64,000 nt of DNA from Thermohalobaculum sp039815685 (GTDB taxonomy: Bacteria; Pseudomonadota; Alphaproteobacteria; Rhodobacterales; Rhodobacteraceae): assembly GCA_039815685.1 (NCBI GenBank), contig JBCBYV010000003.1, positions 1 to 64,000 on the forward strand, given 5' to 3'. The position numbers were made by a program, and so were the translations under genes. Below are positions 42,401-49,772 of the stretch, one piece after another. Each line of letters begins with the position of its first letter. The stretch's first letter is position 1. The notes under the pieces are model-generated. The model did not search any database. It was not told where the DNA came from and saw only the letters and a list, made by a program, of their open reading frames with translations.

Positions 42401-43890
42401 TCCTCGAGATTGCCGTCTCGCTTCTGGCGGTGATCGGGTTCGGGCTGGTTCTCTGGAAGAGCCGCATTGTCGGGGTTTCCCGGCAGGCGGTGGCGACCAC
42501 GATGTCGGGCCTCTCGACCATGATGGATCGCGAGCTCGATGACGATGCCAAGGAGATCGCGGTCCGGCGGGCCGGCTTCGCGCTGATCGGCGCGGCTTTC
42601 TCCATCGCGCTTCGTTTCGCCCTGGCGCTGGGGGCAGCGGCGCTGCCGATCCTTGCAGCCGACGCGGTCGGGCTTGTGGACGGGGACGACGTGCTGTCCC
42701 TGATGCTGCGGCTCGACTATATCGTGATCGTCTCCGTCGTTCTGATCGTCGGCGGCGAAGGGGTGCGGCGCTGGCGCGGGCGGTCGGTGGCGGCGGCGGG
42801 CGGCGCGGATGCCGCTGCGGCGACCGTGACCTACTCACCGCTGGAGCGGTTCGTGCATGGGCTTGCCTTCTCGAACCCGGCGCTCATGAAGGGGGCTGCG
42901 CGCATTGAGGACCGCTTCATGCCGGTGGCCGATGCGGGCGCGCCCGGGCCGCCGATCTTTGTCACATCGCTTGCGCGCGGGGGCACGACGGCGGTGCTGA
43001 ACGCGCTCAGCACGCTGCCCGGGATTGCCACCCATACCTATCGCGACATGCCGTTTCTGACGGCGCCGATGCTCTGGGACCGTCTGGCGGGGGGCAAGAA
43101 ACGGCGCGTCGAGACGCGGGACCGGGCGCATGGCGACGGGCTGAGCATCGGCCTCGACAGCCCGGAAGCCTTCGAGGAGGTGCTCTGGCACCTCTTCTGG
43201 CCCGAGAAGTACGGCGAGGACCGGATCGCGCTCTGGACCGAAGCCGACGGCAAGGCGGAGGCGGAGACGTTCTTTGCCCGCCACATGGCGCGTATCCGGC
43301 AGGCGCGGCTGGGGGAGGAGGCGGGTCCGGGGGCGCGCTACTGCTCGAAGAACAACGCGAACATCGCGCGGTTGCCTTATCTTGCGGAGGCTTTTCCGGG
43401 CTGCCGTATTGTCATCCCGCTTCGTCAGCCGCTGGCGCATGCGGCGTCGCTGCATCGTCAGCACCGGAACTTCACGGCGCTGCAGGGCGAGGATGATTTC
43501 GTCCGCCGCTACATGCGCGATATCGGGCATTTCGAGTTTGGGCTGAACTATCGCCCGCTGGCGTTCCCGGGCCTCGATCCTGCGTGCTACGATCCGGCGG
43601 GACTCGACCACTGGGTGGACTACTGGCTGCATGCCTTCAGGGCCGTCGAGGCGCGGCTCGATGCGGGGCAGGACCTCATCCTGGTGACGCAGGACGGTCT
43701 GCGCGCTCAGCCGGTGGAGACGATGGCGCAGCTTGGCGAGCGGCTCGGCGTGGCGGGCGCGGGGCCGGAGCTTGCGCGGCACTTTCTCTCGACCCCCGAC
43801 CGGATCTCGGAGGAGGGGGTGGACACGAGCCTCCGGGAGGAGGCGGCGATGCTATACGACCGGCTTGCGGCGCGCGCCCTTCAGCCCTGA
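42397..43890 (+). CDS. Membrane-anchored sulfotransferase
   Basis: The 497-residue product has N-terminal membrane helices (LEIAVSLLAVIGFGLVLW and two more up to about residue 125) and a C-terminal PAPS-dependent sulfotransferase domain: PPIFVTSLARGGTTAVLNAL is the 5'-phosphosulfate loop, and GCRIVIPLRQPLAHAASLHR the 3'-phosphate motif. The acceptor is unknown; similar proteins modify lipids or polysaccharides. It is translationally coupled to the small membrane protein and divergent from the arylsulfotransferase gene, so the three genes form one sulfation-linked locus. Confidence 0.82.
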   Translation: MILEIAVSLLAVIGFGLVLWKSRIVGVSRQAVATTMSGLSTMMDRELDDDAKEIAVRRAGFALIGAAFSIALRFALALGAAALPILAADAVGLVDGDDVLSLMLRLDYIVIVSVVLIVGGEGVRRWRGRSVAAAGGADAAAATVTYSPLERFVHGLAFSNPALMKGAARIEDRFMPVADAGAPGPPIFVTSLARGGTTAVLNALSTLPGIATHTYRDMPFLTAPMLWDRLAGGKKRRVETRDRAHGDGLSIGLDSPEAFEEVLWHLFWPEKYGEDRIALWTEADGKAEAETFFARHMARIRQARLGEEAGPGARYCSKNNANIARLPYLAEAFPGCRIVIPLRQPLAHAASLHRQHRNFTALQGEDDFVRRYMRDIGHFEFGLNYRPLAFPGLDPACYDPAGLDHWVDYWLHAFRAVEARLDAGQDLILVTQDGLRAQPVETMAQLGERLGVAGAGPELARHFLSTPDRISEEGVDTSLREEAAMLYDRLAARALQP

Positions 43891-43973
43891 TCTGAAGCGC
43901 GCGCCGATGTGCGCCCTGCTGTCGCGGTTGCGCTCCCGCCCGCACGGGTCGGGAGCGACTTCACGGGCTTTGG

Positions 43974-44552
43974 TCAGGCGGCCTTGCCTGCGTCCGCCGG
44001 GTTCCAGGCGTTCTTCTGGAAGGGGGCGTCGATGGGCGTGGCGTAGATGTGGTTGACGTAGTTCGACATCACCTTCTGCGCGAGGATCAGCACCACGTCG
44101 AGGACATGGGCGTCCGTGTAGCCCGCGGCCTTGAAGGCATCGACATCCGCCGCCGTCACCTGGCCCCGCTCGCGCAGGACCTTGAGCGTGAACTGGCGCA
44201 GTGCCTCGAGCTTCGTATCGGCGAGGGGGCTCGCGGTGCGCAACGCCTCGACAAGGCTTGGGTCGACCTTGTCCATCTGGGCGATGGTGGTATGGGCGGG
44301 CACGCAGTAGTGGCAGCCATGCTCGACATTGATGGCCATCCAGACCACGGTCCGCTCGGCTGCGTCGAAGCCGGACTTTGAGACTACGAGCCGGTGGAGC
44401 GTCTGATAGGCGTCGAGATGCGCCGGGCTCTCGGCCATCACGGCGTGGAGATTGGGGATCATGCCGAAGCCCTTCACCGAGTTCTCGAGTAGCGGCTTCG
44501 AGCCTTCGGGGGCGGTTTCGGCGGTGTGGAGCTTGGCGTCGATGGCGGACAT
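43974..44552 (-). CDS. Carboxymuconolactone decarboxylase / AhpD-like protein
   Basis: The 192-residue product is helical with the AhpD-type redox motif EHGCHYCVPAHT (CxxC followed by His). AhpD-like proteins use this motif to reduce peroxiredoxins or related partners; decarboxylase members lack it. I start it at MSAIDAKLHT after AAGGGAAA; the frame is open 41 codons earlier without a site. It stands alone, divergent from the RsmB-type gene, with 159 bases between them. Confidence 0.85.
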   Translation of the reverse strand: MSAIDAKLHTAETAPEGSKPLLENSVKGFGMIPNLHAVMAESPAHLDAYQTLHRLVVSKSGFDAAERTVVWMAINVEHGCHYCVPAHTTIAQMDKVDPSLVEALRTASPLADTKLEALRQFTLKVLRERGQVTAADVDAFKAAGYTDAHVLDVVLILAQKVMSNYVNHIYATPIDAPFQKNAWNPADAGKAA

Positions 44553-44711
44553 CGTCTTTCCCTTCTGCCTGTCGGGCCGGGGCGGGAGCGCTGCGACCTT
44601 TGCGTTTGGGGCAAGGTATGGAGCGCCCTGGTGGGTCGATAACCCCTGCTCACCATCGGGTGATCGCGCCTTCATGCATGACAGTCATGCGCATTGCGCA
44701 CGGATCCTGCG

Positions 44712-45956
44712 ATGACGCCCGCAGCGCGCCATCAAGCCGCGATCGAGGTGCTGGAGGCCTGGGTCCATAGTGGATCGGGCGAGGCGTTGGACCGGACGCT
44801 TGCGGCATGGGGACGGGCGCATCGTTTCGCGGGCTCGGGCGACCGGCATGCGATCGCGGATATCTGCTACGGCACGGTCCGGCGGGCGCGGTCGCTGCAG
44901 TGGCTCGGTGGCGGTGGCGACCCGGGAAGCAGGCTCGAAGCGTTCCGCCCCCGCATCGCGGTTCTGGCGGGCGCGGTTCTTGCCGGTCAGGAGTTGTCGC
45001 AGATCGCGGGTGCGGGGCGCCACGCGCCTGCAGCGCTGACGGCTGAGGAAGCGGGCGCGTTAGCGACGCTTGCTGCTGAGGGAGAGGTGAAAGGGCTCGA
45101 TGGTGCCCCCCCAAGTGTGCGCGTGAACCTTCCCGACTGGCTCCTAGACGCGCTCGGGTCGGTGCCAGGCACCGCACTTGCAGCGCTGGGGGAGCGGGCG
45201 CCGGTGGATCTTCGTGTCAATCGGTTGAAGGCGACACCGGAGGCTGCTGCGGCGGCCCTCGCGGAGGAGGGTATCGAGACGGAGCGCGGACCGCTTGCGC
45301 CCGATTGCCTGCGGGTTGTCGGGGGTGCGCGGCGGGTCGCGGGCAGTGCTGCCTATCGAGGCGGTCTGGTGGAGCTGCAGGACGCGGCGAGCCAGGCCGC
45401 AGCCTTGCGCGCGCGGGCGGCGCCGGGAGAGACGGTGCTGGACTTCTGCGCGGGTGGTGGCGGAAAGACCCTTGCCTTGGCCGCTGCGATGGAGGGGCGG
45501 GGGCGGTTGATCGCTCATGACGCCTCACCGCGGCGGATGTCGGATCTCGCTCCGCGGGCAGCACGTGCGGGGGCCCGGGTGGAGACGATCGGAACCGAGG
45601 CGCTGGCGGCGCTCGAGGGCGCCTGCGATCTGGTCCTCACCGATGTGCCGTGCTCGGGCAGCGGAGCATGGCGGCGGAACGGCGATGCGCGCTGGCGCTT
45701 CGGGCGCGAGGACCTTGAGCGCCTCAACGCGACGCAGGATGCGATCCTGGATCGTGCGGCGCGGCTGGTCCGGCCGGGCGGGCGGCTCGTTTATGTCACC
45801 TGCTCGATCATCCCGGCGGAGAACGCGGCGCGGATCGAGGCGTTTCTCGCCCGGACATCGGCATTTCGTACCGACCCTGTCGGAACCTTCTCTACGCTTC
45901 CCGACCCGGCGGGCGGTGACGGTTTCTTCGTCTTTCCTCTCCTTAATCAGTCGTGA
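44712..45956 (+). CDS. RsmB/NOP-family rRNA cytosine-C5 methyltransferase
   Basis: The 414-residue product has an N-terminal NusB-like helical region and a Rossmann methyltransferase domain: TVLDFCAGGGGKTLALAAAM binds SAM, DVPCSGSGAWRRNGDARW holds one catalytic Cys and LVYVTCSIIPAENA the second. The relatives RsmB (m5C967) and other NOP proteins differ in target, so the exact rRNA position is not certain. An upstream TTG would add six residues. It lies 76 bases before cckA. Confidence 0.88.
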   Translation: MTPAARHQAAIEVLEAWVHSGSGEALDRTLAAWGRAHRFAGSGDRHAIADICYGTVRRARSLQWLGGGGDPGSRLEAFRPRIAVLAGAVLAGQELSQIAGAGRHAPAALTAEEAGALATLAAEGEVKGLDGAPPSVRVNLPDWLLDALGSVPGTALAALGERAPVDLRVNRLKATPEAAAAALAEEGIETERGPLAPDCLRVVGGARRVAGSAAYRGGLVELQDAASQAAALRARAAPGETVLDFCAGGGGKTLALAAAMEGRGRLIAHDASPRRMSDLAPRAARAGARVETIGTEALAALEGACDLVLTDVPCSGSGAWRRNGDARWRFGREDLERLNATQDAILDRAARLVRPGGRLVYVTCSIIPAENAARIEAFLARTSAFRTDPVGTFSTLPDPAGGDGFFVFPLLNQS

Positions 45957-46032
45957 CGCCGCGCGCCTCGACAGGTTTTGCGGGGAGCGGGGCGCGCGTG
46001 TAGGCTGTGCCCTGCGCAGGGGGAGGGTCAGA

Positions 46033-48264
46033 ATGTCCGTCACCGCACCGGTATCGAGATCCTGGTACGCCGCCGGAGGGGATGCGTGGCGCGAGGCAGT
46101 GTCGGCCTTTACGGGGCGGGGTGCGCCGATGCCGCCCTCCTTCAGGAATGCGCCGGATCCGAGTGCGCTCTGCGCGTTGACCGGGCGGGTTCTCGACCGG
46201 AACCCGGCGCTCGAGACGCTGGGGGTTGAGCGATCCCATGTGGGCGAGGTCGTCGCAGAGCTTACGGATGGCGATGCCGGGCTCGTCTACCGCCTCTCAC
46301 GCAGTGCGGTCCGCCTTGGCTTTGCGCTGGAGCGTGTCTTTTGCCAGCGGACGCAAGGGGTGGCATACATCGCCGTCTCGAAGGTCGATGACGACCGGCT
46401 CCTGTGGCGCATCATCAGCCCCGAGCGCCTGGCCGATGCTGTCCTACCCGCGGTCTCACAGCGCTATGACGGTGCCCCTTTCGCCTATCTGCGCCTGTCG
46501 GCCATGGGCGAGGCAGTGTTCAACGAGCGCTTCCGCGAGCTCTTCGGCAATGCGCCTGATGCGGTTGTGGAGCGCTTGAAGGGAGGGGACGACGAGGTCT
46601 TGCCGGGGCGTTACCGGTTCGACACGCAAGACGGACGGGAGCGGTTGATGCGCGCTTTCGTGCCGGGCACGCGCGAGGCGACGCGGCAGGGGGCTGTCGA
46701 GGGCGACAGTGCCGCGAGCGGTCGCGAGGTCTTCCTCTTCGATCTTTTCCGCGAAGAGGCGATGGAGAGCGGGGCCGTCGGCGATCTCGATGACGTTCCG
46801 GCAGCGATGACCCAGCTGCTCTCGGACGGCACAATCCTGTGGCTGAACGCGGCGGCGCGCCGGGCGTTCGGATCGGCGGCGGAGCCGGGGCAGAACCTCG
46901 GCCACATGATCCAATGCCGCGGTCGACCGTTGAGCGGCCTAATGGAGGAGGCGCGGGCCGCCCCGGGCGAGGGCCGCGCCGAGATGGTCTATGCCAGCGG
47001 CGATGCGGCAGAGCGGCCGATGCAGATCACGCTGATGCCGAGCAGTGCCGATGGCGGGCAGACCCTGCTCGCGGTGCTGAACGATGCCTCCGAGCTACAG
47101 GCGTTGCAGGACAAGTATGCGCAGTCCCAGAAGATGGAGGCTGTGGGCAAGCTCGCCGGCGGCGTGGCACATGACTTCAACAACCTGATCACCGCGATCA
47201 ACGGGCATTGCGACCTGCTGTTGCTGGGCAAGGATGCGACGCAGCCCGAGTACTCGGACCTCATGCAGATCCGCCAGAACGCGAACCGGGCGGCGGCGCT
47301 GGTGCGCCAGCTCCTGGCTTTCAGCCGCAAGCAGACGCTGAACCCGACGCTTCTGAGCATTTCGGACGTGATCTCGGATACGCTCTACCTGCTGGATCGG
47401 CTCATCGGGGACCGCGTGCGTCTCGCGCTCGATCCGGATCCGGGCGGGCCGGTGGGCATGGTGCGCGCCGACAACCGGCAGCTCGAACAGGCGCTCATGA
47501 ACCTCGTCGTGAACGCGCGCGACGCGATGAAGGGGGGTGGCACGGTCACGATCTCGACCCGCCGCCGCCGCTTCCGCGCGGATCATGAGCGGCAGGGGAG
47601 TGTCATCCCCGCGGGCGACTATGTGGAGCTGGCGGTTGCCGATGAGGGGACGGGCATCGACGAGACGGTGCTGGACAAGGTGTTCGATCCCTTCTTTACC
47701 ACCAAGGCTCAAGGTGAGGGCACCGGCCTCGGGCTCTCGACCGTCTATGGCATCGTGAACCAGTCCGGCGGCTTCGTCTTTGCGGAGAACCGGCCGGAGG
47801 GTGGGGCGTGCTTCCGGATTCTCTTCCCGCGGATCGAGCCGCAGAGCGCGACGGAGGCGAAGCCGTCGAGCACCAAGACCTCGGACCTGACGGGTCAGGG
47901 CTCGGTGCTCTTGGTCGAGGACGAGGCAGCGGTGCGCTCCTTCGCCGCCCGCGCCCTCCGTCTCCGCGGCTACGATGTCGAGGCGACGGAGGAGGCGGAG
48001 GAGGCGCTGCAGCTCCTCGAGGACGAGGCGCGGCATTTCGACCTGATCGTCTCGGACGTCATGATGCCCGGCATGGACGGTCCCGCCTTCATCGCGGAGG
48101 CACGGAAAATGCGCCCCGATCTCAGCGTGCTCTTCGTCTCGGGTTATGCCGAGGAGGCGTTCCGCAAGGATATCGAGAACCCGGATTATGCCTTCCTGCC
48201 CAAGCCCTTCAGCCTCGCCGAGCTCACCGCCAAGGTGAAGGAAGTCCTAGCAAAGCAGGACTAA
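46033..48264 (+). CDS. cckA: Hybrid histidine kinase CckA
   Basis: CckA phosphorylates CtrA and CpdR through ChpT. The 743-residue product has divergent N-terminal sensor regions and a PAS-like part (about 1-365), the HisKA phospho-acceptor His380 in GGVAHDFNNLITAINGH, the ATPase motifs NLVVNARDAM, DEGTGID and GEGTGLGLSTVYGI, and a receiver domain with Asp675 in LIVSDVMMPGMDG. No transmembrane helix is visible, unlike Caulobacter CckA, so it may be cytosolic. GGGAGG precedes the ATG. In Rhodobacter capsulatus the CckA-ChpT-CtrA relay controls GTA maturation and release, so this gene probably governs the GTA cluster 24 kb away. Confidence 0.9.
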   Translation: MSVTAPVSRSWYAAGGDAWREAVSAFTGRGAPMPPSFRNAPDPSALCALTGRVLDRNPALETLGVERSHVGEVVAELTDGDAGLVYRLSRSAVRLGFALERVFCQRTQGVAYIAVSKVDDDRLLWRIISPERLADAVLPAVSQRYDGAPFAYLRLSAMGEAVFNERFRELFGNAPDAVVERLKGGDDEVLPGRYRFDTQDGRERLMRAFVPGTREATRQGAVEGDSAASGREVFLFDLFREEAMESGAVGDLDDVPAAMTQLLSDGTILWLNAAARRAFGSAAEPGQNLGHMIQCRGRPLSGLMEEARAAPGEGRAEMVYASGDAAERPMQITLMPSSADGGQTLLAVLNDASELQALQDKYAQSQKMEAVGKLAGGVAHDFNNLITAINGHCDLLLLGKDATQPEYSDLMQIRQNANRAAALVRQLLAFSRKQTLNPTLLSISDVISDTLYLLDRLIGDRVRLALDPDPGGPVGMVRADNRQLEQALMNLVVNARDAMKGGGTVTISTRRRRFRADHERQGSVIPAGDYVELAVADEGTGIDETVLDKVFDPFFTTKAQGEGTGLGLSTVYGIVNQSGGFVFAENRPEGGACFRILFPRIEPQSATEAKPSSTKTSDLTGQGSVLLVEDEAAVRSFAARALRLRGYDVEATEEAEEALQLLEDEARHFDLIVSDVMMPGMDGPAFIAEARKMRPDLSVLFVSGYAEEAFRKDIENPDYAFLPKPFSLAELTAKVKEVLAKQD

Positions 48265-48363
48265 CGCGCGCGAAATCGCGCGGCCTTAACACCGCGTTCA
48301 CCATGCCACACACATCCTTGGCGTGTGGCGAATGCTCGAATGTTCTGTTTTTGCCCCGCGGAA

Positions 48364-48383
48364 TATGAGAACATCCACCGAAC
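48364..48383 (+). promoter_or_regulatory. SOS box of recA
   Basis: GAAC at 48369-48372 and GAAC at 48380-48383 are separated by exactly 7 bases: the alphaproteobacterial LexA site in reverse orientation (GTTC-N7-GTTC). It overlaps a possible -10 hexamer TATGAG (48364-48369), so LexA bound there would block the recA promoter. Confidence 0.8.
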
Positions 48384-48432
48384 AAGTCCGAAATTGAATC
48401 GGATTGGCGAACATGGAAGAAGGGTTGGGGCA

Positions 48433-49500
48433 GTGGATCATACAATACTGAAACTCGACGAGAGGCGTGGCATGGACAAGCAGAAGGCGCTCGAGAGCGC
48501 GTTGGCGCAGATCGAGAGGAGCTTTGGCAAGGGCTCGATCATGAAGCTCGGGCAGCAGACTGCGCTCGACATCGAAGCGACCTCGACGGGCTCGCTGGGT
48601 CTGGACATCGCGCTCGGCATCGGCGGGCTGCCGAAGGGGCGGATCATCGAGATCTTTGGGCCGGAAAGCTCAGGCAAGACCACGCTGGCGCTGCACACAG
48701 TGGCGGAGGAGCAGAAGAAGGGCGGGATCTGCGCCTTCGTGGACGCCGAGCATGCGCTCGACCCGGTCTATGCGCGCAAGCTCGGGGTCAATGTCGACGA
48801 TCTCCTGATCTCTCAACCGGATGCGGGCGAGCAGGCGCTGGAGATCACCGATACGCTGGTCCGCTCGGGCGCCGTCAGCATGGTGGTGGTGGATAGCGTC
48901 GCGGCGCTCACCCCGCGCTCGGAACTCGAGGGCGATATGGGCGACGCGCAGGTCGGCGCGCAGGCCCGGCTCATGAGCCAGGCGATGCGCAAGCTCACAG
49001 GCAGCATCAGCCGCTCGAAATGCATGGTGATCTTCATCAACCAGATCCGCATGAAGATCGGTGTGATGTTCGGCTCGCCTGAGACGACGACGGGCGGCAA
49101 CGCGCTGAAGTTCTACTCCTCGGTACGGCTCGATATCCGGCGCATCGGCGCGCTCAAGGACCGCGACGAGGTGATCGGCAACCAGACCCGCGTGAAGGTG
49201 GTGAAGAACAAGGTAGCACCGCCCTTCAAGCAGGTGGAGTTCGATATCCTCTACGGCACCGGGATCTCGAAGATCGGGGAGCTCATCGATCTCGGCGTAA
49301 AGGCCGGCGTCGTCGAGAAGTCCGGTGCCTGGTACTCCTATGGCGATCAGCGGATCGGGCAGGGGCGGGAGAACACGCGTGCCTTCCTGATGGACAACCC
49401 CGACATCGCCCACGATATCGAGGACAAGATCCGCGCGGCCCACGGCCTCGATTTCGATGTGAGCCCCGAGACGGATGACGAGGACGTGCTCGAGGCATGA
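48433..49500 (+). CDS. recA: Recombinase RecA
   Basis: RecA forms filaments on single-stranded DNA, catalyses strand exchange and triggers LexA self-cleavage. The protein has the P-loop GPESSGKTT, VDAEHALDP, the DNA-binding loops around DVSP-type acidic C-terminus and FINQIRMKIGVMFG, all canonical. I place the start at the GTG at 48433 (355 residues) because alphaproteobacterial RecA proteins usually have about 14 residues before DKQKAL; an ATG at 48472 with GAGAGG before it would give 342 residues. The SOS box lies 50 bases upstream. RecA is also required in recipients for GTA DNA to recombine. Confidence 0.95.
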   Translation: MDHTILKLDERRGMDKQKALESALAQIERSFGKGSIMKLGQQTALDIEATSTGSLGLDIALGIGGLPKGRIIEIFGPESSGKTTLALHTVAEEQKKGGICAFVDAEHALDPVYARKLGVNVDDLLISQPDAGEQALEITDTLVRSGAVSMVVVDSVAALTPRSELEGDMGDAQVGAQARLMSQAMRKLTGSISRSKCMVIFINQIRMKIGVMFGSPETTTGGNALKFYSSVRLDIRRIGALKDRDEVIGNQTRVKVVKNKVAPPFKQVEFDILYGTGISKIGELIDLGVKAGVVEKSGAWYSYGDQRIGQGRENTRAFLMDNPDIAHDIEDKIRAAHGLDFDVSPETDDEDVLEA

Positions 49501-49507
49501 GCTGCTG

Positions 49508-49542
49508 ATGCAGGGGCCGGCTGGGTTGCCCGGTCCCTGCAT
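49508..49542 (+). terminator. Stem-loop after recA
   Basis: A 13-bp stem (49508-49520 with 49530-49542, one G-U) around a 9-base loop begins 8 bases beyond the recA stop. There is no T run, so it may stabilise the recA message rather than terminate it. The rest of the 272-base gap to alaS shows nothing certain. Confidence 0.5.
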
Positions 49543-49772
49543 GCCGTCCGCCAAAGCCGGGCCAGGGTCTTCACGTCGAGCTTGAACAGGGTGGGCGCTC
49601 GGTAGCCTCCCTGTTGTAGGCCGCGAAGGGAGCTGGTTTCGGATCCTCTGAATGATAGCGGATGAAGCGCTGGCCTGGCTCGCGCCAGCGTCGCTAGACA
49701 GCCCGCCGGCCTGCCGATACATCCCGTGGAGCCGTGCCGTAGCACGATGACGCTCAGACCGGATGTTGCCAG

